Assembly: GCF_021155775.2 (NCBI RefSeq)
Contig: NC_060233.1
Coordinates: 15,572,537 to 15,636,536, forward strand
DNA from: Neodiprion pinetum
Lineage: Eukaryota > Arthropoda > Insecta > Hymenoptera > Diprionidae
DNA length: 64,000 nt
Reading direction: 5' to 3'
The notes below the pieces were generated by a model, which did not search any database, was not told the origin of the DNA, and saw only the letters and a program-made list of their open reading frames with translations. Numbering within the stretch: the stretch's first letter is position 1; each line of letters opens with the position of its first letter. Below, piece by piece: positions 47,041 through 59,500 of the stretch. A program made the translations under genes and the position numbers.

Positions 47041-50000
47041 TCACGAACCTTTGAAACTGAATAACGATTCGAATAATCGCTCAAATCTATCGGAACTCGG
47101 TGCACATGTTCCCTCGTTTCTACAGAATACTGTTCGACTTTATTCGACGTGAATTGACGTTCGGAAGTTGATGAAATTCTCGCCAAATAACAGCTCGCGA
47201 TCGTCGGCTGGTCGACGATTTTTATCCAATGTACCGAAGTGTAAAACGAAGAAATTACTCGATGATTCAATTTTTTGTCGATGGAGATATAAAGAGATTT
47301 GTTGTATTGTAATTTTCAATGCTATTTCGCGAGTTGTGAAAGATCAGTGACGATGAGAACGGCTCGCGCGTTGGATTTAAATTTGAGAGGTACTCTTGCT
47401 AGGCATCGCACCATCTTCAAACCTCTCGCTTTGAGAGAAAATATCGAAAAGGTATCGGGATCCGATAAAATAGGGTCGAATGAAAAGCTGTTCGTTTTGA
47501 GTTAATTATTTCGCCGTCATCACAGAATCGCAGAAAAATTTTCCGCAGTTATCTTTGCTTTGATTTCGTGACAATAAGTTGAATGACGTCGAAAAAAGTG
47601 GCAAGAAAACCCTTTAAATGTTAAATACGATTGCGTAATTCTGAGTTGATAGTCTTTTGCCAAAAGATAGCGTACTCTGGCATGTTGGATCCCAATATGG
47701 TATGATTTTAAGACTTTTCTCATTCGATACTCTTCGACAATAAAAATAGACGAATTGCAAGTTTTTGGTCCTTTGATGGGCGATGTCCGTGGTCCAACAC
47801 CACCCCTCCGTTTGACGGTGTTAGTTCTAACTAATAAAGCTTCACAGCGTAATTAATTAACCCGTTAGGTGAAAGAAAATAACATAATAATACAATAATA
47901 GTAAGAATAATGATGATAATAAAAACAGTAGTAGTAGAAATAATAATAAGAATAACGATAATAATCACGTGACACGTGTATATAACAAACAGTCTTTTGA
48001 GTTTGTACTCTGATATTATGCCGCATGGCAGTGCACTAGCTCCTAAAACGAGCCGAAATATAAAACACTGAAAGCACGTATTAAGTTAGAACACAGATAT
48101 CAAAGCCTTGCGAGTTTTCCCTTCAATTCAAGATGTTACTTGCGTATGTATAACATCTTCCATATAATGGCATAAATATTGTATGGCTTTCAACTGCGAG
48201 AATACTCGCAAGGCGTATTATAGGTACAGTTATGCAGGGAGGAATGGTGTTTTTTTCATCTCTCTCCTTTTCTTCACTTTCAATATACATATATATATAT
48301 ATTATATATAATAATAATTTATATATATATATATATTATAAGAATACATTAAATAAATATATACATATATAAATATGTATATTTATATAATATTAAATAA
48401 TCTGCAGTGTAAATATGAAATAAATAAATAATTTTACATACTTGAATTATAACGAGTATTCGAGCCAATAACGTACTTTTTAAGCTCATTCCGTCAAGAA
48501 CTAGTGCATAATTATTATCAATCATAATCTGATAATGTAGATGTATATATATGTAGTATGTACGCACATTTCCTTTGATTTTTATATAATTTGGTAACGA
48601 GCGTGTCATGATAAAGTGTGATGTATGAATATTCGTATTACGTGTATGATTCGCAGGAACTCAAGCTTTGTTGGCACGAAGGGTGAGAAAATTGTCAGCG
48701 ATAAAACGGAAACAAAATAAAAAGTAAATAACAACAAATCATTGGTAAAAATTATTTCAGGACTAGTACGCGTTATTTATCGAGAGAAAGAGGAAAAAAA
48801 TTAATGAGCAAATAAAAGAATACAAAGATAAAGCTGTGAAAATAATAGTAATGATAATAATACTTTGTACAAAGGTGACATAACTAAGTGCATATCACTT
48901 TATAGGTACATGAAGTTCTCCACACATTTTAAGAGCGTGATAAATTAAGCTCTTAAGAAAACGTTAATGACGACACGTAACTACGACATAATACAGTTAA
49001 ACGTTACAAAAAGAAAAAAAAAAACTGTATGTGTCTTTGTATGGGAAGAAAAAAAAAATTTATACATATGTATATACGTAATTTACAAAAAGACAAAAAG
49101 AAGTCAACAAATCAACATTGAAGAACGAAAAATCATACGTATAATGTTACATGTATATAATGTGAATTCGTGTGCATGCTAAATGTATATACAATATACG
49201 TATATATTCAGCATAAAATGAAAACTGTTCTGTTTTTATGCGTAATGCATGTAACGAGTATTATATTAAACGTTTATGTAAATATTTATAAAATAACAAT
49301 ATCTTCACGCGTGTAAAAAGTTTTAAATAATCGTAAACGCGCATGTAAATTTATTCGCAATTTGTTCAAATACTAATTAGACAAAAATAGCGTCTGTTGC
49401 GTTTTAAAAATCAGGAAACCAAAAATGAGAAAAAAAAAAAATCGAATTTAGAAATTGAAGAGATTTTCTTTATGATAATTGAACATTTATATATAAATAC
49501 ATATATATCCTAACGACCTCGATTCTAATAAAGTTCTATTAATTGTCTCTGATATATCACAGCAACGATAATACGGTTTGTAATTTCCCTAGTTCGTTTT
49601 TCGTACAAACGATGACTAATATCATTTAGGAGATAAAAGGGATTAGCTATACAACTGTAAATATTTCTACGGGTTTGGAAAAATAATTTACCATGTATAA
49701 TAAATAATGTCTTTGGAAACGTACTAGACTATTCTAAACCCAGAGTTTATACCGGCCAATAGTATAAGATATGAGAAGTAAAATAACGAGATGGAAGTCC
49801 AGAAGATGTTTCCCCACTCATACAATACAACTCGCGTGTTTATTTTCAGCTTTGCAATGTTTCAATTTTTTTTATTGATATACCGCTTTTGTAAACAGGT
49901 AAAATTCTCAACATCTTTGATAAATTCAAAGATGATTTTAAACGAAAGGAGTAGAAAATGAAAAATTTGGTCATTTTTCACGATTAACATGAATTGAAAT

Positions 50001-50468
50001 ATTATGAATTGAACATGCGTATTGAAAACCGTAAAAGAAAAATGCAGACTCTGGCGGAAATTTTCCTCTCCGATTCGCAAAAGTTTGGGAATAACGTAAA
50101 GCCAAACGATCTTAGAATATTTTCGAATTTTTTGAAATTTCCATTGCAACTAATTTCAACGTTTCGTGGTTATCTGATTGTGATCTTTTTTTTTTCATTT
50201 TTGCAAAAGCGAAATGGCCTGAGAAGTCTCACGAAAAATTTCCCGCCAGATGAATTGATGAAAATATTTCTTTCCGTTCGCTTCAACCTTTTCAAAGTTA
50301 ACCTAAAATGATTCTGTAAGCGTTTGCTTGTTACTATATTGATCGTTCAGTCAGAATTTTCTTTTAGAAAGTTGTCGTTAATGGCTCGGGACTTGTTCCG
50401 ATATTTTTCTCGTGTTTTGATGGGTGATTTGTGTTGTAGCGGAAGGTACCTACGATAATCGACGACGG

Positions 50469-50596
50469 TTAGTAAGGCCTCGACGCTTCCTTCGACCGTT
50501 TCAGCTGTACTTTAAGTCGCTTGGTGCCGATCTGGAAGCCGTTCATCGCCTGAATGGCCGCCTGGGCACTCGCCGCGTTGTCGTAGGACACGAAGC
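50469..50596 (-). CDS. CELF: CELF last coding exon (second half of RRM3)
   Basis: Begins after TTAATTTCAG with the last two bases of a Gly codon and runs FVSYDNAASAQAAIQAMNGF to the LKVQLKRSKEASRPY tail and a TAA stop. RNP1 is split by the intron between KCFG and FVSY. Confidence 0.92.
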
Positions 50597-53500
50597 CTGA
50601 AATTAACAGTAATTGTTATCATTCACATCGGGCGATTCAAACCTTCCCGCTTTGTAGCAACCCTGGCAAACATGGCGCCTGTTGGAGCGATCAGCTGATC
50701 GCTTCCGGCTGAGTCCGCGTGAATCAGGCATCAGAAAGTGCCGTGAAATGTGCCAAGTTTTAGTTTCGTTGCGGAGAATCGATCGGGAGCAAAAGATTAC
50801 GTGAGAAACGAGTTTTAAATCTAAATATGGAACTTACCGAAACATTTGCTCAGGTTTGTCTGCTTGTCAATGAAAACTTTCGCCGAAACAACGTTGCCGA
50901 ACGGTAGAAAAGTAGATGCGAGATCGGTATCGCTAAATTCTTGGGGAAGGTGGTAAATGAATAGGTTTCCTCCCTCAGGGCCTTCGATCTGTTTCCCGGC
51001 GGGACCGGAAGTGGAATTCTGAGCTGCCGCTGCCGCGGCGGCCGCAGCTGCAGCGGCGCCGGTGAATGCCGGAAACCCTGGAAAATGAAAAACGGTTGAA
51101 GGGTTGGAAAATGCTGAAGAATAGCTATTTTCGTATCAAGGGCGTAACGTTTTACACCCTAGTGCGATCCGCTGCACGTAAGTCGGTGCGATTGCATGAG
51201 GGTGTGCAGTGTCATGTCCGTGATGCAAGCAATATTTTTCGTCCCGGGTAGGCATAAAACGGAATTTCAAGATCAGGGTGCGGGCGTAAAATCTCGTTTT
51301 TGGCCTACTATGACGAAAAATTTCTTTCATTCCAGATTCGCTCTTTAATCTTGCGAAGCGTGCTGATTAGCTATTACACCATAATCATAACTATCAACCA
51401 GCCGAATGAGGTATCAAACAAATGATATTATCACATGCTGAAAATCACTAACGAGAAAATTTTTATATGCATTATTATTATTTTTATTATTATTATTAAA
51501 ATCACTATGATTATTCATACACACATAATAAAGTAAGAGTCAGAAAAATTACACAACTGCTTGGCTTTTTAACTTAGTGATTTGTTTATTGTTTTTTTTT
51601 TTTTTTTTTTAGAAAAAGTCGTATATCATAAGTATAGTCAATGCATCGGCTGTTTCACAAATGCGTTTATCCAACATCTGTTTAAACTTGTTAGATATTT
51701 TTTCTACGAATCGATCACTGTCACACTTTTGGCCCAAGTGCCTGGCTAGGTTTTCAGTAAATGTATCTTTGCGCGTCACAAGATCGGCGCCGCAGTGTCT
51801 AGAGTATATTTTGTATGTCACTCGTCGAGTCAAGTTGTATTAAATTCTGGTTTGACACAGTAAGTCGTTATTATGCAGAAATTAATCAAATTTAATCTTC
51901 TAAAGTCGACGAAAGAAAACGCGGAAACAAAAATCTAATTCCGATGTCAACATTTTGTCACTTGGTCGAACTCCATGCCTCGTAAAAAAGAAAAAAAAAA
52001 AGAAAAACCTTCGACTCTATCTAACCGAGAAAAAAAATATTCAGAATATCGAAGATACCTTGACTGTGGCTGGATGACAAAATTATTTCTAGAACATCGA
52101 GATACATAAATCAAGAAATCGATGGTTGGAAATGATGTTGATCAATAACTCAGATCCAGGTAGATCATTATAATATATTGCGCAGCGAGTAAGCAAAAGT
52201 GACGATTCTGATTGTGAGTGAGCATGAAGTTAGTCGGATATCACACGTACTCAGAGTCGTCATTGCCCACGAGTTAGACATAATATTTTTCTCAATACAA
52301 ATGTAAAATTAGGCGGTTGGCCGCATTTCTTAATTAATTGTCTGTTATGGTAAAAAATAACAAGATACACGACGAGTTAGCAGTGGGAGCGAGAGGGAAG
52401 TTAGGGACAGTTGCGGGGGGTGGCATGCAGGAGGTAAAGCCCCCGCCGGAGAGTTGGAGCCCCCCCCTCCCAATCGAAACAAAAATGTAGATTAGAGATA
52501 AAAAAAAAACCCGAGTTTCTTTTCAAAATTAAACTTTACAACAATTTCAATTCTTGTACAGAAGAATAATAAATTTGTGTTTTATATTCTACTTCATTCT
52601 CTGTATTTCTATAATTCATTTTTATTTCCGGCATTTTATTTAGTTATTTATTTTGTTATTCTGAGTCATCTTTAACTGCAACTTATGTAGACCGTTTTTT
52701 TTTTTTTTTTAATTTCACGTTATTTCCGTACATTATTTACTTTAGTAGATAATCGGAAATATTTTTGTTTTTTCCTCGCCAAGAAATGATTATACGCTGC
52801 CTCATATTTTTCTCGGGATTTTTCCGGAATCAGATTATTTTTGATATTCTTAGCCGCGTCTAAGATTTTAGTCGGGAGTGAAGTATACCTCCAAGTCCCT
52901 CATCTGAAGCATTTTTTTTCACCGCAAGAAAACACTTGAATATAATGCAGGAGAAAAAATGCAGCCAATGAGTACACGAAAATTGTATAACCTCAAACAC
53001 GGTCTTACATACAGGTCTGGAAACTCGCTCGAAATTTCAATGGTGGGGGTGTCCTCTCACGTTTCGCCTACTGAACACGAGTGTCGCTGCTATCGAGGGA
53101 TTCAGGCTGTGTGAGAGAGACGGAAACAGGTTTCAAAACCAAGGACGGTCAAGAACCTGTTTCCGTCTCTCTCGCACAGTCTGAATCCCTCGATAGCAGC
53201 GACACTCGTGGTCACTACGCGAAATGGCCGGTGCTTCAACCACCAGAGTTTTCAGACCTGTATGTAAGACCGTGACCGTGACCCCGACTGACGACGCTGA
53301 CATCTTGAGCACAATGAAGAAGCTGCCGCTATTTGTGAGACACATTCACGAGACGGGTGGTAGAGGGCGCCACTGTACGGAGGATATTTGCTACATTAGT
53401 GGGCAAGAACACTTTTTGTTGTCCAGTGGAAAAATGGTTTACAATTTCGCAACGCGCACGTCATTCGTTGAGAAATGGCGTGTTTTGTCTGTTTTCAGCC

Positions 53501-56500
53501 GGTGGCCAAATTCGCTTATTTTTACATTAGATTTGGGAAAAATATTTTCCGGGATTATTACTAATACGGCATGGGGAAACTAATTTCCTTTAAAATATGT
53601 CCAATCGAAAATTTGTTTGAACGGTATTTGTACTACACATTTCACTAATAACTCTAGCCCACACATGAAAATTAGAATGTAAAAAAAAAAAAAGCCATGT
53701 ATGAAATAAAATAATAAATTCAATCGCGTCAGGCAAAAATAAAGATGACGACAAGTTGCGACGACGTAGGCGTAAAAAAAGAAAATAAGAAATGAGAGGA
53801 AAAAAAAATAATGGCAACTACGGTCATTTGATGAAATTACTCACTATGCAACTCTTTCTTTTCCACTGTCACCGTTGTCTTTCCAATGAGAGCTTTAATT
53901 CGAAATATTCTCATCAGATCTCGGAATGCATGTATTATTCTATCATTTTCATTATTACGAGATGAGTGTTATATCGATTTGAAGAGACATACATTTTTTT
54001 TTTTAAATATTATGGTTAGCTGTGTTCGATAACATTACTTAATATTGATCAAACAAGCGTTTTCCAAACTTAAACTGTTATCGCTTGCATTAAAAATAAT
54101 GCAACTGACCTGCGTATTGCTGCAAGCTGGAATAAGCGTTTGTCAGGGAATCCTGGAGGCCGTTCAGAGGTGCTCCTGTCAAGGAGTTTAGCGCTAATGA
54201 CGTCACAGGACTCAAGTTGCCTCCCGTCGACCCTGGAATAACGTATATTAGTTAGAATTTTTTTTGTTTAGACATATTTGCAAATACCAAAACTAATCAG
54301 GGTGAGATTTCTGTTCGAAGAATGTTTTAAAAAACATAAAATGTGTGAAAAAAATGTAAAATATTTTTCATATACATAAAATAATTATGAGAATTGAGAA
54401 ATTACGTCATTACCTTATTTACGTAATATTGGCGTTTACGAAACAATTGTTCATGCAAAAATGTTCGATTTCTTTTCTGTTTCATTTCTATAATTTGGCA
54501 CAAAAGAAGCTCAAGTTTATTTTCTGCCAACAAACGAAAACCCGATGAAACATTCTTAAACCCTTTCTGTTCACCTCTATTTGAAAATGACAAATCAGGG
54601 TCCATTTTTAAGATTTTCAAACTTTTCAACGAGATTTCAAAATGTTTTTTCTGCTTATCCAAATAAGACCCTCGTTTAAAACACCAGGGAAGAAATATTG
54701 AAAAAAACAAAGGAAGATCATTCGTCTATGCGATCTACGTAAAACATAAAACGAAAGCAACGATTTGTGCAGTGATTTGAACAAAACTAAATCACAATAT
54801 GTAGTCATAACAGTAGAAACTAAAAAACCAGAACCACACGTTTATAAGTATATATATAAATACATAAATACACAAAATCAAAGTATACGTGACCTATAAC
54901 TGATCTTTGAAAGTTATGAAAACAAGACTGTGGCGAATATATACGAATTCCCGTCAGATTAGAATAAACAGAAGGTGAATTGTATAAAGAGATAGATTGG
55001 ATTGGAAACAGCGAATGATTTGTTCCGCGGCGCAATATTTAGATTACCAATAACTAGCGAGTCAATTATTGCAGCTGTAGTTTAGAACGATTGTTATGTA
55101 AAATGGCCGCAGCAACGCGTTGATAATGGAGAACTTAATTGTGGATCAAACGGTCAGCAGGCGTTAGGTATACGAAAAGTAAATAAACTTTCGAGTCGAG
55201 TAAGAAATTGCTGCGAAATCGTACGAATCAATTGATTTTTTAAGTTACATGCTAAGTATAGCCAGTCTGCTGCGGATTCAAGACGGTGATATATATTTTA
55301 TGGAGGAGTTCGTTTAGAAATTAATTGCCGGCGCAATGTTACTTGGCGCTATTTTCGTTCAACTTTAAATTGCAGCAGGCGAATTATCGGTGGCTATGTG
55401 TATAAATTATTCAGACTGTAATTATATGGCAGTGGATTATTGTAGAATATTAAAAGCGTGGCAATTGTGCGGGTAAGTATGGGTATGATTTTTGCTATCG
55501 TGTTAACAAAATAAAAGTTGCTCGTGTATTCTCGTTTAGTAAGGAATTGACAGCAAAAAATAAATTCAAAAATTTACTCAGACCTTAAATTAATCTCTCA
55601 AGTCTTTGAAATGAACAAATTTTGAATGGAAATTATTTCACGTGCGCTGAATATGAATACAAAAGACAAAAACAATAAATCAAAAAAAAAAAAAAAAAAA
55701 AAAAACCAAAAGCGAGATTAAAAAATAAAATAGTGAGATAACATTTTTTAAAAACGTACAAGAAATAAACATTTTCAAACTCTCCAAAAGATTTACAAAA
55801 TTGTTATTAATATTTCATAATACGCTTAACTTTAAAAAAGACCGTAATATTAATTCAAGCAGGAACAATATTTTTATCCCAATTGAAGGAGAGAGAGCAA
55901 AAAAAAAAAAACATATTGGACTAGTTGAATAATTCTCCGTGTGATTACTGATTTTCGAGCAATTTTCTTAGCGGGATTAACTAATGTGTGAGAACGAGAA
56001 GATAAAAAAAAAAAACAAAAAAAAAATTATAAGAATAAGTAAGTGTCGTCAAAAACAACTTAGAAATAAGGTTTAGAACACCTCTACTAATTTGTTTAAT
56101 ATAATTTTTTTTTTAGTTTAATATAACGTATAAGATTATATTAAAACGTGTAATTTACGTATAAATTAGCAACACCGATGAGAAGAAAAAAAAAGATTAG
56201 CACAATACCAAAGTTTACGTATATGCATATAATACATGATAATTAAACTACAGTAAGCTTTGGATTAACTGTAATTAAAAAAAAAAAAAAAAAAAAAGAA
56301 TAACACGAAATAAAAATTGCAATGCAGAAAGTATTTCATGTGCAATGCACCGTTCCCATGCTGCACTACGTATAAAATACAAATAGACTTGATAACGTTG
56401 ATATGCATTCGACGTGTAACTATATTTCGGTACACAATCAAAGTACTACTTCTTCTCACCTGTACTTCCCGTCTTTCCAAGTAGCGCAGCTATATCCGGA

Positions 56501-59500
56501 AAACATATAACAAGTCGTTAAAATATAATTATATTTATATCTAGGTTGACGTTGTATATTTTTTAAGCCTAGATTAGTGGGTATATGTTGAATATTTTTA
56601 TAGGCACCGATGACGGACGGTTTAAAAATAATTTCGACTTTCGGAAAAAAAAAAAAAAAAAAAAAAAAATTCTAAAGATGTTCGAAAACTAAAATGTTTG
56701 CCAAGCGATATGAGAATCGAGATGCAAAACTAGAATCTAAAACAAATAAAGAATAATGTGAAAACTGAAGATATTGACGATTGGATGTCTAGTTGTTATT
56801 TTTATTTTTCATTATTTATTTCACATCGAAGATGTTGGAAACCGTCCACTAGAAGTTTTATGTTATTAAGATGCACATAAAATTTTACGAACGTGAATAC
56901 AACGTGTTAATGGTTAAACGCACACTTTTTGTTGCTTCAACACCTTCGGGGTGCGATAATCTAATTCAAAGTATCCTCGAGTAGACCGATAAAATAAGAC
57001 GAGTCGTTATTATTTGAAAAAAAAAAAAAAAAATGTCTCATTCATTATTCTAACACTTTAATACATAATATTATAGGGTGAGCGATAATAATTATCCCGT
57101 AAACATAATTCCATCGGTCAATATTTCGCGTCATGTTTGTTACGTTATAGCCGTAAAAAATATGGTTGTGTATTCGGTTTTTATAACCGCTGAAATACCA
57201 CTAGGTATAATGTAATATGCACTTTAGATGTAAATTTATGTATTGACAATATTGCTCGATATGTATTATGAATACATTTGTATTTATTATCTATGCGTAT
57301 ATATATATATATATATATAGGTAATAATCTATACACACACAATACATGTAAGTATATATGTATAAAATAATAATAAATATATGCATTGTGTGTAATACAC
57401 AATCCTTCCACGAGTTAGAGACGTATTTGATACGGGGGTTGAGATGGGATGGGGTGTTGTTCATAGATACGGGGTTCATTATTTGCAGCGGGATATTAAT
57501 TGTTGTAAACTTTCGAGGGCCGTCCAATTAGCCATATCTCTACGTAATGTGCAAGTTTCGCGTTGCAGCCAGCCGTAGAGGTTGCGGATTTGCCATTGAA
57601 ATCGCGGTACAATCATACGTGTTCTATGTGCAACGTCCGATTTGCAGAAATATGGAGACAATTACAACAGTAATCAATTTTCTGATTTCAATAGAGATTT
57701 TATCGGAATATCGCAAAGTTGTGTTGATCTACTTCGTATGAACTATGTATGCGAGTCCTGCGGAGTTCATTTGCTACATAATGTATTGTCAATTCTTATA
57801 ACCTCGAAAACCAAATTTGGAGCAAACCTTGCAAAGTATGTGGGTACCTTTTTGCAATGTGACTGCAATACTTCAAATTTTGCGAAATTACGTTGCTGCA
57901 ATGTTTTTGTAATATTTCAAATTTCGTCGAGTTAGACTACAGCAATGTGTTTGTAATATTTCGAACCTTGCAAAGTGAATTTTCGCAACGCGTCTGCAAT
58001 ATTTCAAACTTTCTGGAGTTACGTTGCTGCAATGTTTTTGTAATATTTCAAATTGCGTCGAGTTAGAGTACAGCAATATGTTTGAAATATTTCGAGCCTT
58101 GCAAAGTACCTGTTTACAATGTTTTTTCAATGTTTCAAACTTTGCGATGTTACGTTGCTGCAATGTTTCTGTAATATTTCAAATATAGTGGAATTAAAGT
58201 ACAGCAATGTGTTTGCAATATTCTGAACCTTGTAATGTGAATTTTTGAAATATATCTGAAATATTTCAAACTCTGCAAACTTACATTGCTGCAATGTGTT
58301 TGCAATATTGCTCACTGTTACTGTGGGCCAGATAACTAAAGATTTGCAAGTCAGAGTTTCTCCCTCTCCCCTATTTTTTTTTTTTTTAATCACACCAAGT
58401 TCAATAGTCAAACAATTATTAAATCTTGTGGACATTGTTGCGAGAACAATAAAATAAACATGTATGAGATAAAAAACTGCGAGTATTGATACAGAATCAC
58501 CCATTTACATGCTGCGTTAGTTCTGTATGTATGTATGTACGTATGTGTATGCATGTGTGTATGTATGTATATATATATATGTATATATAAGCGTTAAATT
58601 GTAAGTTAAGCGACGCTGGAGGTGAACGAGAGTCTTATTATGCCGTCCAACAGCGCACTTAAATCACAACGGAGGAGCTTTTGCCAACTGAATACTAAAA
58701 CTGCGAAACCGAACCCACTAATTAAGTTATTTTATACCAATTCTACGGTTAATGCATCGTACGATAGAATGTACATTACACCCTCAAAGTTCGGTACAAA
58801 GTTTTCCTGTACAAAAGGTCCCATTTTCTGCTACAACGAAACCAATAAAAAATATAATCACGTCCTCTATAAATATCTCAAAGTATCGACGAGGTTCAAT
58901 CGGTTACAGTTTCTTCCTCGCAAGTCGTGAACTTCGCTTCGACCGAAACATTGCTTTTCGCAATGTGCAAGGTGCGAAATGTTTTTTTCTCTTTTAACAT
59001 ACATAAACCGAGAAATGCATATAAAATTGTAAGGTCGATAACAGACGCCATTGATCGGTACTCGGGGTAGTCCGTTGTTCGTTATAGACGCGCTGGAGTG
59101 AGAATAATTGCAGTTTGCAATCTGACGCAGCCGCCATTAGCAAAATACTGACAATAATAATAATTATAACAACGACAACAACAACAGTAATAATAACAAC
59201 GATAATAATAATGATAATAATAATAATAAGCGATACAGAAATCAAACCGTCGTTAGTCAATGCTTCGCTAATTGGGTTATCAATTAAATCTAGTTTAGTA
59301 ATGGTTAATACTATACCAGGCAGTGCGACACGTACATAGCGACATACCTGCAGTTGAATTTGCCAACCCGCTGAGCGCTGAAACACACGCAACCACAATA
59401 ATTGTATATCAGCATGCGTCGATGTTTAGTGGTGGAAAATTTTTCATTAGTTTCAAGAGTCAGTCTCGTAAAATTCCCTTGTAGATACCAGATTATATTT

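Larger units (their letters stand above)
38100..50468 (-). other. Probable 3' UTR and downstream flank of the CELF gene
   Basis: About 12 kb below the CELF stop codon with no coding exon recognised. It is AT-rich with T/A runs and microsatellites: (AAT)n at 41608-41653, about 43070-43110 and elsewhere, A25 at 43566-43590, (TA)n at about 45040-45100, (CA)n at about 45327-45349, and (TA)n at 46561-46590 and 46643-46672. Long AU-rich 3' UTRs are usual for CELF/Bruno genes, but where the transcript ends cannot be told. A GC-richer patch at 46731-47040 stands out. Confidence 0.35.

Noticed and set aside
53224..53583. 119-codon plus-strand frame in the CELF intron
   Set aside because: Begins inside the right arm of a palindromic element and has no recognisable motif; it lies antisense in an intron.
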